Shown here piece by piece: positions 40,743 to 44,651 of a stretch of 44,651 nt of DNA. The notes below the pieces were generated by a model that saw nothing but the letters and a program-made list of their open reading frames with translations, was not told the origin of the DNA and made no database searches. This DNA comes from Chara braunii (Eukaryota > Streptophyta > Charophyceae > Charales > Characeae), in contig BFEA01000338.1 in the NCBI GenBank assembly GCA_003427395.1, forward strand, positions 1,239,974-1,284,624. The letters are read 5' to 3'. The first letter of the stretch is position 1. Each line of letters begins with the position of its first letter. The translations under genes were made by a program, and so were the position numbers.

Positions 40743-42457
40743 ACACACACACACACACACACACACACCAAGACAAGGGGGAACTTGAACGCCCCACGAT
40801 GTGTGTTGTAAATTATCACCACATCACCCCTGCTCCACCAAGATTAGTAGATCCAAATCAAAGCAGCTTTACCTCTACTTGCAGACAATGAAGCACACTG
40901 ATGATGAACCAATCAAAAAATGAAACAGTTTGCGTGTGCATGTGTGGTTGTTGGTATGTGCACGCACGCAGCAGTTTTTCTTGGGCGTCCGGCCAGGGGC
41001 ATCGATATTTGGCAGCAGAAATAACCAGGCATGAACAGTTTAGTTTCAAGGCAGATTCTGCTTCTAGTCTGGGAGGTAGTGCTGGGGTGACAGCCCAATC
41101 TTGATATTGTAAGATCACCCCACTATACGTGCCACTGGACCGTAGGACACGATGGGCCATATCACAGATTTGTTACCTTCGTGCAACAATCTGGTATGTG
41201 CCCCTGTAGTACACCCGGCGGTGCAGCTTTCCCTCCACCATTCCCTTCCTCTTCTCCCATCCTCCCCCCTGCGATTTCTCTTCTCTCCGCCCAGTCTTCA
41301 TCCCCAACCGAGTCCCTCACCCACACATCCTGACTTCCAGTCTCAAAAAAAAGGGCAGGATTTTGCATGTTCTTCACGGCCACAGTCGCACCTCGCAATC
41401 GGAAAAAAAAAAGCCCGGCACTTTCCCGCCCTCCTGGTTCGGTTCGGCCAACCCCTCCATGCCAAGCAGCCTATATATTAATCCAATTCTTGATCAGGCA
41501 GTGTCATTGTGTGATGACAGGTTCAAAATGCTAAGAGGCAGATCTGTAAATGCTTCGTTTGTGATCCCTTCTCCGGTTAGATTCTCAATTGCTTTTATGC
41601 CACTCTTGTTGCGAAATGGCTACAAGACCAACACAAATTGCCAGAAGGGATACTTTATTACTTTCATGAATTGCCCTGTTATTCAAGGATTACCCAGTTG
41701 ACAAGTGCTACCTGTGAACGACCGCTGTATGTTCCCCACAGGAACTGTTACTGACACTTCTGGTTCCAGCCATCACAGTTTGACCAATACAATTCTAGCA
41801 CCTCAAGTTCCCGGAACGACATGCTTAAACCACCAGCACATGCCAGCCATCAGCCGCCGGCCCCTCATGCCATCCATCAGCCGCCGGCCCCTTTCGAAGA
41901 CCGCCCGCCATCGATTTACTATATGGACACCACGCGAGCCTCCAAAATTTAAGGAGAGGCTCAATCGGACTCTCAACTTGGCTGGGGTGCTTTAAAGGGC
42001 CATGTACTGGTGCTTTAAAAATGGTAATCTCCCGTTGGTTGCTCAAAAAGCCCAAGTTTAGCCAACATTTTCATGTTTTTTTTTCTGGGAACCAAAAGTA
42101 AACAAAAGCCACAACTGAAATCTTACCAATCCACACAGACGCCTTCCACCCATTTGTTATTCGCTATGTACAACATCAACACGGTAAATCCATGCTTCCT
42201 CGTTTCGAAGCCCTGTTCAAAATGCAGTGAATAAATTCATCTATTGATGACCCCTAAGGTAAGTCGAGGACAAAATCATTTTTCTCGAGTCCCTAATTCT
42301 AGACGTGCTTCAGTTCCAAAACAATTTATAATAAGGACGCCCTCTTGAAACACTGCTGGAATATGAGGAGGCCTATGAAAACAATTACCTGAACAGTGTA
42401 AACAACCCCAAGATTATTCAGCGACTGCGAGAAGTTAGGCTTGATTCGAAGAGCCAT
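17117..42457 (-). CDS. SPY: SPINDLY-type protein O-fucosyltransferase (GT41), 5'-partial, 11 exons
   Basis: Plant SPY modifies nuclear and cytosolic proteins such as DELLA repressors with O-linked fucose, using GDP-fucose, and so restrains gibberellin signalling. It belongs to the OGT-like GT41 family. Here eleven minus-strand exons with GT donors and AG acceptors join in frame to 1,839 nt, 612 residues plus TAG: 42389-42457, 38417-38498, 37605-37699 (or its duplicate 37770-37864), 34870-34934, 34049-34247, 28794-28988, 28336-28430, 27514-27649, 25870-26087, 24395-24522 and 17117-17673. Residues 1-104 are TPR-type repeats. Residues 105-496 are catalytic: YFTHSVSYF (His aligning with the OGT active-site His), LVELTGHTANN, FGSFNNLAK and DTFPYAGTTTTCESLYMG. 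Residues about 497-612 are a Ser/Gly-rich tail. Plant SPY is about 900 residues, so the earlier TPR exons lie beyond the right edge. Identification is secure; fucosylation rather than GlcNAc transfer is inferred from the Arabidopsis orthologue. Confidence 0.95.
17876..18106. repeat. (CT)n and (GT)n microsatellites with a duplicated lead-in
   Basis: CT runs occur at 17,876-17,913 and 17,967-18,001 and a GT run at 18,001-18,100. The lead-in CATCTACAGATTTCAT plus CCAGAATCTCTCT occurs twice (17,851 and 17,942), a duplication of about 91 bp anchored in the CT run. Confidence 0.9.
18245..18530 (+). mobile_element. MITE copy B, 286 bp, with 8-bp target duplication
   Basis: It begins CTAGGCTACCAGAGTGGCCC and ends with the inverted GGTAGCCTAG. 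The flanks are a perfect 8-bp direct repeat, GCTGGAGC (18,237-18,244 and 18,531-18,538). It is homologous to copy A at 5,208-5,499 in opposite orientation. It has no coding capacity and lies in the last SPY intron. Confidence 0.85.
19046..19296. repeat. Tandem duplication, 126-bp period
   Basis: ATCCCCACCTACGCCTTCCA begins copies at 19,046 and 19,172. Both continue AATAGTGCC, CAGCACCCCCACAAAAA (or close variant) and CAGCCCTAAACG, then GATGTAGGGA or similar. The copies differ at scattered bases. Confidence 0.88.
20440..21180 (-). mobile_element. LTR-like fragment with TATA motif and short tandem repeats
   Basis: Read on the minus strand, a tandem array of about 22 bp based on GAACAGACACA (20,980-21,090) precedes GGCCAGCACTATAAAGGAC (about 20,763-20,781). 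About 300 bp further downstream come GA runs (20,440-20,476). This order matches the LTR-like copies at 22.2-22.9 and 32.5-33.0 kb. No coding sequence or element ends are defined. Confidence 0.4.
20761..20786 (-). promoter_or_regulatory. TATA-like core of LTR-like fragment
   Basis: GGCCAGCACTATAAAGGAC on the minus strand contains a good TATA box (CTATAAAG). The flanking arms pair less well here than in the other copies. Function is inferred only. Confidence 0.4.
22463..22490 (-). promoter_or_regulatory. TATA box within a perfect 8-bp inverted repeat
   Basis: Minus strand: CGGGCCAG, then CACTATATAGGA, then CTGGCCCG. The arms are exact reverse complements, and the loop holds the TATA box. Confidence 0.5.
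22650..22838. repeat. Four-copy tandem array, 46-47 bp unit
   Basis: Each unit contains TCGTTTTCAGGCTTTCAGGC or a close variant, then TGAAA(A)CGACACAGGGCCTG and TAGG. The unit includes the palindromic GGGCCTGTAGGCCC. Copies differ at only a few positions. It sits just upstream, on the minus strand, of the TATA motif at 22,463. Confidence 0.92.
24395..24522 (-). CDS. SPY: SPY exon: nucleotide-sugar binding loop
   Basis: A 128-nt exon encoding LDTFPYAGTTTTCESLYMGV then PCVTMAGMAHANNVGVTLLH. The GTTTT stretch aligns with the nucleotide-phosphate binding loop of GT41 enzymes. The acceptor is TAACAG and the donor GTCAGT. It ends one base into a Gly codon. Confidence 0.95.
24571..24630. repeat. 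(CT)n microsatellite, 60 bp
   Basis: A pure CT run in the 1.35-kb SPY intron, just upstream (on the minus strand) of the exon that begins at 24,522. In the SPY sense strand it is a (GA)n purine run about 50 nt before the acceptor. A shorter CT run lies at 24,721-24,740. Confidence 0.95.
25324..25412. repeat. Minisatellite, 25-bp unit, about 3.5 copies
   Basis: The unit AGAAGACATGTACCTCAACA plus TCCAC is repeated exactly in the SPY intron between the exons at 24,522 and 25,870. There are no spacers, so it is not CRISPR-like. Confidence 0.95.
25870..26087 (-). CDS. SPY: SPY exon: catalytic C-lobe
   Basis: A 218-nt exon encoding 72 residues, with ITPKVIRVWARILREVPNSR, LVVKCKPFSC and DLLPLILLNHDHMQSYSLMD. 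The acceptor is TTGCAG and the donor GTCAGT. It ends in AG of a split Ser codon. Confidence 0.95.
27514..27649 (-). CDS. SPY: SPY exon: HVEELVRL to FNNLAK
   Basis: A 136-nt exon encoding 45 residues: HVEELVRLPKCFLCYTPSPE then VTFGSFNNLAK. The final Lys aligns with the nucleotide-site Lys of the OGT family. The acceptor is CCTGCAG and the donor GTATTC. Its first 32 bases and the adjoining intron recur beyond the N gap at 27,706, which I treat as an assembly artefact. Confidence 0.95.
27618..27783. other. 10-base N gap flanked by the same 78 bp (assembly artefact)
   Basis: Positions 27,618-27,695 and 27,706-27,783 are the same 78 bp with one mismatch (GCAGGAAAACA against GCAGGAATACA), separated by ten N. 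The repeat includes the start of a SPY exon and its acceptor. Two contig ends that should overlap were most likely placed side by side. Confidence 0.85.
28231..28308. repeat. (CT)n followed by (CA)n
   Basis: CT lies at 28,231-28,278 and CA at about 28,282-28,308, within the 0.69-kb SPY intron, ending about 30 bp from the donor of the exon at 28,336. Confidence 0.95.
28336..28430 (-). CDS. SPY: SPY exon: catalytic N-lobe end
   Basis: A 95-nt exon encoding VTWIGYPNTTGLSTIDYRLT then DSFADPPTTKQ. The acceptor is GACAG and the donor GTGAGT. It ends two bases into a Lys codon. Confidence 0.95.
28794..28988 (-). CDS. SPY: SPY exon: catalytic N-lobe
   Basis: A 195-nt exon encoding 65 residues, with LKKGGLWRDIYGLDEKK, VREDKVDILVELTGHTANN and VMACRPAPVQ. 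The acceptor is GTGTAG and the donor GTATGT; phase 0 at both ends. Confidence 0.96.
29893..29953. other. Long inverted repeat with T-rich loop
   Basis: GTTTTGCCATCCTACATCTT (29,898-29,917) faces AAGATGTAGGATGACAAAAC (29,929-29,948), with one mismatch and a loop of T only. Pairing extends a few bases outward. It could be a folded-back small element, a small-RNA hairpin or a replication snap-back. Confidence 0.75.
29998..30475. repeat. 182-bp GC-rich tandem repeat and 60-bp follow-on repeat
   Basis: Two copies (about 29,998-30,179 and 30,180-30,361) start CGGACCCAACAGAAACCGGG. Each contains three or four AACCGGTGT words and AGTCCGCGACTTC or AGTCCGTGAGG. A second, smaller pair follows: GGCGGATC..AA.TCGCA.CGCAAG and GATACAGCGCCC then a T-run, at about 30,355 and 30,418. 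No coding role is visible. Confidence 0.88.
30555..31800. repeat. Modular repeat array joined by (GA)n tracts
   Basis: Four non-GA modules recur in varying order with GA runs between them. Module A (GCACGTAAAGGGCCAGGTAT...) is at 30,555 and 30,816. B (GAGAATCCTGGTCGC plus TCCCCGAGCCGATCCACA) is at 30,712, 31,011 and 31,712. C (GCCACGCTACCTACC...GGCCTCGGTGGACTAC) is at 30,768, 31,060, 31,171 and 31,421. D (GAGATGCGACGTCGTTGCTG...) is at 31,287 and 31,561. The Arg/Glu or Ser/Leu repeat frames here are by-products of GA runs. Confidence 0.85.
32272..32394. repeat. (GAA)n trinucleotide tract
   Basis: A run of GAA with some GGA interruptions, about 120 bp. It opens Lys/Glu and Leu/Ser frames that are not genes. 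Confidence 0.95.
32470..32998 (-). mobile_element. LTR-like fragment, cut at its upstream end by the adapter
   Basis: On the minus strand it carries the GGCCTGG...CAGGCC motif (32,814-32,846) shared with the gypsy LTR copies at 2,446 and 11,954, then the inverted-repeat TATA position (32,684-32,708), then GA runs at 32,478-32,502. It therefore belongs to, or is related to, the same LTR family. Its upstream end meets the sequencing adapter at 32,999, so its true extent is unknown. Confidence 0.5.
32684..32708 (-). promoter_or_regulatory. Degenerate TATA motif in a perfect 7-bp inverted repeat
   Basis: Minus strand: GGCCCAG, CACTACTTAAG, CTGGGCC. The arms are exact complements while the TATA box itself has decayed to ACTTAA. 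Confidence 0.4.
32999..33036. other. Nextera mate-pair junction adapter (assembly artefact)
   Basis: CTGTCTCTTATACACATCT is followed directly by its reverse complement AGATGTGTATAAGAGACAG. This 38-bp palindrome is the known Tn5 mosaic-end junction left by Nextera mate-pair circularisation. It is not genomic, so the sequences on its two sides may not be neighbours in the genome. Confidence 0.97.
33228..33607. repeat. Second block of the GA-jointed modular array
   Basis: Modules C (33,241 and 33,575), D (33,359) and B (33,509) recur between GA runs, as in 30,555-31,800. The module order C-D-B-C also matches part of that block. Confidence 0.85.
33608..34048 (-). other. Donor-proximal part of the 5.1-kb SPY intron
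   Basis: C-rich DNA with no gene. It has repeated AAATC and CAGCAC words and a run of C at about 33,961-33,990. Confidence 0.5.
34049..34247 (-). CDS. SPY: SPY exon: start of catalytic domain
   Basis: A 199-nt exon encoding 66 residues, including REWGKRFRRLYPEYKTWDN and RPLTIGYVSPDYFTHSVSYF then IEAPLTFHDYSKF. The His of YFTHSVS aligns with the active-site His of human OGT (His498). The acceptor is TTTGCAG and the donor GTATTG. Its acceptor region is duplicated 221 bp upstream. Confidence 0.95.
34232..34670. repeat. 221-bp tandem duplication covering a SPY acceptor
   Basis: TTTCCCCATTCTCTGC, CACCAACC.CTTTCTTCATGT, AAATTACATCCTTGCACCAC and TAAGCCCTAAC occur in the same order in both copies, at about 34,232-34,450 and 34,453-34,670. 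On the SPY strand the distal copy retains the acceptor and the first 13 exon bases (AGAATGGGGAAAG), giving a decoy 3' splice site at 34,469-34,470. Confidence 0.85.
34870..34934 (-). CDS. SPY: SPY exon: TPR to catalytic linker
   Basis: A 65-nt exon encoding NRLLAMNYIHEGLDDALYNA and His, ending with AG of a split Arg codon. The acceptor is TTGCAG and the donor GTAGGA. Confidence 0.93.
35650..35675. repeat. 26-base G homopolymer
   Basis: An uninterrupted run of G within the 2.7-kb SPY intron. It may be real or a sequencing product. The rest of the intron (34,935-37,604) shows no gene. Confidence 0.9.
37605..37699 (-). CDS. SPY: SPY duplicated TPR exon, copy A (downstream)
   Basis: A 95-nt exon with a TTTGCAG acceptor and a GTATAT donor, encoding VLHRDGGNIPGAIEAYEQCL then SLDPDSRNAGQ. 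It keeps the conserved DPDSRNAGQ but has Gly where copy B and plant SPY have Ala. The copies differ at 7 of 95 bases; four of the six changed codons are synonymous. The sequence does not say which copy is used. Confidence 0.85.
37770..37864 (-). CDS. SPY: SPY duplicated TPR exon, copy B (upstream)
   Basis: A 95-nt exon with an ATTTGCAG acceptor and a GTATAT donor, encoding VLHRDAGNIPGAIEAYEQCL then SLDLDSRNAGQ. It keeps the Ala of the family motif RDAGN but changes the conserved DPDSRNAGQ to DLDSRNAGQ. Copy A starts 165 bp downstream with identical length and phase. Because 95 is not a multiple of three, inclusion of both copies would shift the frame, so at most one can be used per functional transcript. 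Confidence 0.8.
38417..38498 (-). CDS. SPY: SPY exon: TPR segment
   Basis: It encodes 27 residues plus one base: GKMDLALGMIRSAILANPAY then AEAYNNL. The acceptor is AACAG and the donor GTAAGT. It ends in phase 1, splitting the Gly codon shared with the next exon. Confidence 0.93.
39022..39590. repeat. Tandem duplication, 293-bp period
   Basis: AATCCAGG.AATTAGTTG begins copies at 39,022 and 39,315. Both continue GTGGAAAAGCCAGTGCTA, TCCAGCTCTGTTTGTGAATA, TCCTCCGAAGCGGTGGTCAA and GAATTGAACCACCACT. They carry several substitutions and small indels. Confidence 0.92.
39757..39944. mobile_element. Candidate small inverted-repeat element, copy 1
   Basis: It starts TTTAAAACACCAGTACATGG and ends with the inverted relative of that sequence (GTGTACTTGTGGTTTAAA). 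It is about 188 bp with no coding content. A similar pair bounds 41,824-42,019. The TTTAAA palindrome makes target-site definition ambiguous (TTAA or TTA/TAA). Confidence 0.4.
40701..40768. repeat. (CT)n followed by (CA)n
   Basis: CT lies at 40,701-40,740 and CA at 40,743-40,768, in the 3.9-kb SPY intron. Confidence 0.95.
41824..42019. mobile_element. Candidate small inverted-repeat element, copy 2
   Basis: It starts CTTAAACCACCAGCACATG and ends CATGTACTGGTGCTTTAAA, about 196 bp. Inside it, CATCAGCCGCCGGCCCCT is repeated twice (41,850 and 41,875). A further single terminal-like motif is at 44,427. Family assignment is not possible by eye. Confidence 0.4.
42389..42457 (-). CDS. SPY: SPY exon (first visible): TPR segment
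   Basis: It encodes 23 residues with IKPNFSQSLNNLGVVYTVQ, a TPR helix pair. The acceptor is TTGCAG and the donor GTAATT; phase 0 at both ends. The Met at its start is internal to the protein family, not the start codon. No further exon is visible between here and the right edge. Confidence 0.93.
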
Positions 42458-44651
42458 CTGCAACACACAAACGGTGCACGATCAGGAATTCAAGCAAAAA
42501 GACCCAAATAATTTCTCCTTTCATGAGAGACAATATAAAACATGCAGCTTCGCTAAAGAAGCCAATAAATTTTCCAAACGTACAAAGTTAACTACAAACA
42601 CATGACTCCGCACTGCCCAACAATAGACAAACACCCCACAGTACGTGCTAATCAGTCAAATGGTCATATTGTGGCGCTCGCTGGTCTGTCACTTGTAAAA
42701 GTTTTTCGGACAGAACAGGACAATTGCAACTGCACTCAGGCCACCACACCCCTCATGCTATTTTCTTTTATTTGCGCAATTTTCACCAATTTATGCGGGC
42801 GGAGCCGCAACAGGTAAGCTAGTATGAAATAATCTTAGATGTATGGTACATGCCCCTGCATTAGGGAAAGCTAGTAGAAAATTAAAAACGTTATCTTGCC
42901 TGTTAAGAACGTTCTGTTGCAAATGTGATGCACACAGCCTACACTGGTAGGCCCAACCTACAAAATGGTCGATAGGTCGGGGGTGGGCAAAATCAACCAT
43001 CAGGAAATGTGGAACAGAGGATCCAGCCCCTTCTCCATCCCTTCAGAAAATAATTAAAAAGAAAAGAGAGGAACCCTTATTAAAAAACCGAAAACCGGGT
43101 TCAGTGTCCCTACAACAAGAACCTGCTCCACGCCTCCCTCCGTTATGGCTGAGGAAGGATATACGATGCATGTTCATACCCTAAACTTCTCCTTCGATTT
43201 CCTTCAGGTCGCGATCCCCGCCTCCGCACCCAAATGCGTGAGAGTTTGCATTAGTGCACACACACGAGTACTTTCCTTTTAACTACACTTCCAACATGCT
43301 GGAATCCACACTCTTCAGGCAACTCCATCAACCCCATCTTCTAGCAATTGTTAGCAGCATGCCACGCTGCAGGAGACACTACTGCACGGACAACTCTAGT
43401 GGTCATAAACCCAGAAATTTTGAAATAGAGAAGCGAAGAAAACCTCAAACAAATAGAGAGAAAGACGGTCCAAGAATATCGACAACAGACGTGGAGAAGA
43501 AGGCAGCTTGGGCAAGCACAAAGGTCCTCACCAAGACAGACCACAAGCAGATGAAACTGTCCGAAACAATTAATGCAGAGTCTACAGGAGTTGGCTCAGC
43601 GAAGAAAACCGTGCATGCCATGAGATATAAATAAGGTGGTACCAAACATGGGAGTTCACAATCAGCCTTAGAGCGGTACAAGACCTATCCTGTCTGTCTA
43701 ATGCATAGCATCGTGAAGGATGAGGGAGCATAAGAAATTGTCCTTGCTAGTCACAGATGAACATCAGAGCAACAAGACGATCTGTGCTCTATTGTTAAGT
43801 TTATAGATACCCACATTCGCAGTCCTGGACGGCTCCAAATGGGTGCTGTGCCACAACTGTAGCCACAATAACGAGAACAGCGCCCACCTTCACTACAAAC
43901 ATGATGCCCCATAAAGTATCACAACTCGTAGACAAACCACAGTCCTCAGTCGTGACATCTTCTTGACACAAAGTGTAGCCCCTGGTTCCCAACATTCACT
44001 CTATGAGATAGGGCTGTTCTCTTCTGTCACTGACATCAGTATTTCTCGGTTCATTCGTCTCCCCTGCACCACCTGTCTCCCCCCAATCCGAAATCCGGAT
44101 GCCCGTTATGGTCAGGAAGAGGAAAAGATTTGGGCCTGCTAGCACCAGCGGGGAGAAAATTTGTGACAAAAGAGTGAAACATGCACAAGTTTGTCACCAT
44201 TGTTTTGCCATCTTAGAATCTGTTTTTCATTTCTTGAATATTTTTTCCCACAAAGATTAGCACCAAGCTTACGGTGCCTGATCTTTCTCAGATTTCTTCT
44301 CACAAGTCGCTACCCTCAAATTCTATCATTCTGGCACCAACCACCCACAGCCAGTAGAGACCAAAAGCCATTGCAGCCACCCTCAAATCGCACTGCACTC
44401 AGAGGAGTATCATTTTTCAATCTTCCATGCACTGGTGGTTTAAGAGCACCAGCAGGGACAGGTAAATTTCTATGCAGGGACCGCAATTCTTTTCTTGTGT
44501 TTGCAAGAGGAGGTTATTGGCTCTCGCTAAACTGCTCTACTGTTACATACTTCAATGAGTATGGGCAGAACCAAAGATCAACCAATATAGGATGAGCATT
44601 TATGCAGCGGAAGTCTGATAACGAACTGACTCACATAGACCGACTCACACC
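42458..44651 (-). other. SPY intron (upstream), at least 2.2 kb; no exon visible
   Basis: The exon beginning at 42,457 has an acceptor at 42,458-42,459, so this region starts as intron. I looked for the preceding conserved TPR (a CNNLGV.YKD.DNLDKAVECYQ-like segment) on the minus strand and found none. Short frames at 43,254-43,634 and 43,801-43,995 have no recognisable domain. Confidence 0.6.

Larger units (their letters stand above)
38499..42388 (-). other. SPY intron, 3.9 kb
   Basis: It contains a 293-bp tandem duplication (39,022-39,590), two TTTAAA-ended inverted-repeat elements (39,757 and 41,824) and CT/CA microsatellites (40,701-40,768). No exon is visible. Confidence 0.65.

Noticed and set aside
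43801-43995. 64-residue minus-strand frame with a hydrophobic stretch, as a possible upstream SPY exon or small membrane protein
   Set aside because: It has no TPR similarity, no clear splice sites in the required phase, and no support as a separate gene.

Overview
The window looks like nuclear DNA from a streptophyte, most likely a charophycean green alga such as Chara. The organism call is an inference. It rests on one recognisable host gene of plant type (SPINDLY), split into small exons by introns of 0.36 to 6.7 kb, on a decayed Ty3/gypsy retroelement, and on heavy microsatellite and short tandem-duplication content. I found no bacterial operons, tRNA, rRNA or CRISPR array.

Layout. Positions 1-2,440 are non-coding and rich in simple repeats. 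About 2,440-12,894 is best read as one old, broken Ty3/gypsy element: a left LTR copy, a primer-binding-like site at 2,981, degenerate gag, protease, RT/RNase H and integrase/chromodomain remnants at 6.0-11.6 kb, a polypurine tract at 11,621, and a right LTR ending near 12,894. A 292-bp MITE sits inside its leader. Every retroelement gene is disabled by stops, frameshifts, deletions or lost catalytic residues. Positions 12.9-17.1 kb hold no gene I can support.

The minus strand from 42,457 to 17,117 carries the 3' part of one gene: a SPINDLY (SPY) protein O-fucosyltransferase of the GT41/OGT-like family. Eleven successive exons join in frame to 612 residues plus a stop codon (last three TPR-type repeats, the whole catalytic region and a low-complexity tail). 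The 5' exons with the earlier TPRs lie beyond the right edge. Its introns contain LTR-like fragments, a second copy of the MITE, a modular GA-jointed repeat array at 30.5-33.6 kb and many local tandem duplications.

The points most worth following up are these. One TPR exon of SPY is tandemly duplicated with intact splice sites; at 95 nt each, only one copy can be used without a frameshift. A 221-bp duplication copies another exon's acceptor. Two MITE copies have perfect 8-bp target duplications. A family of LTR-like fragments places the TATA box inside a GC-rich inverted repeat. There are also two assembly artefacts: a Nextera mate-pair junction adapter at 32,999-33,036, and an N gap flanked by the same 78 bp on both sides.
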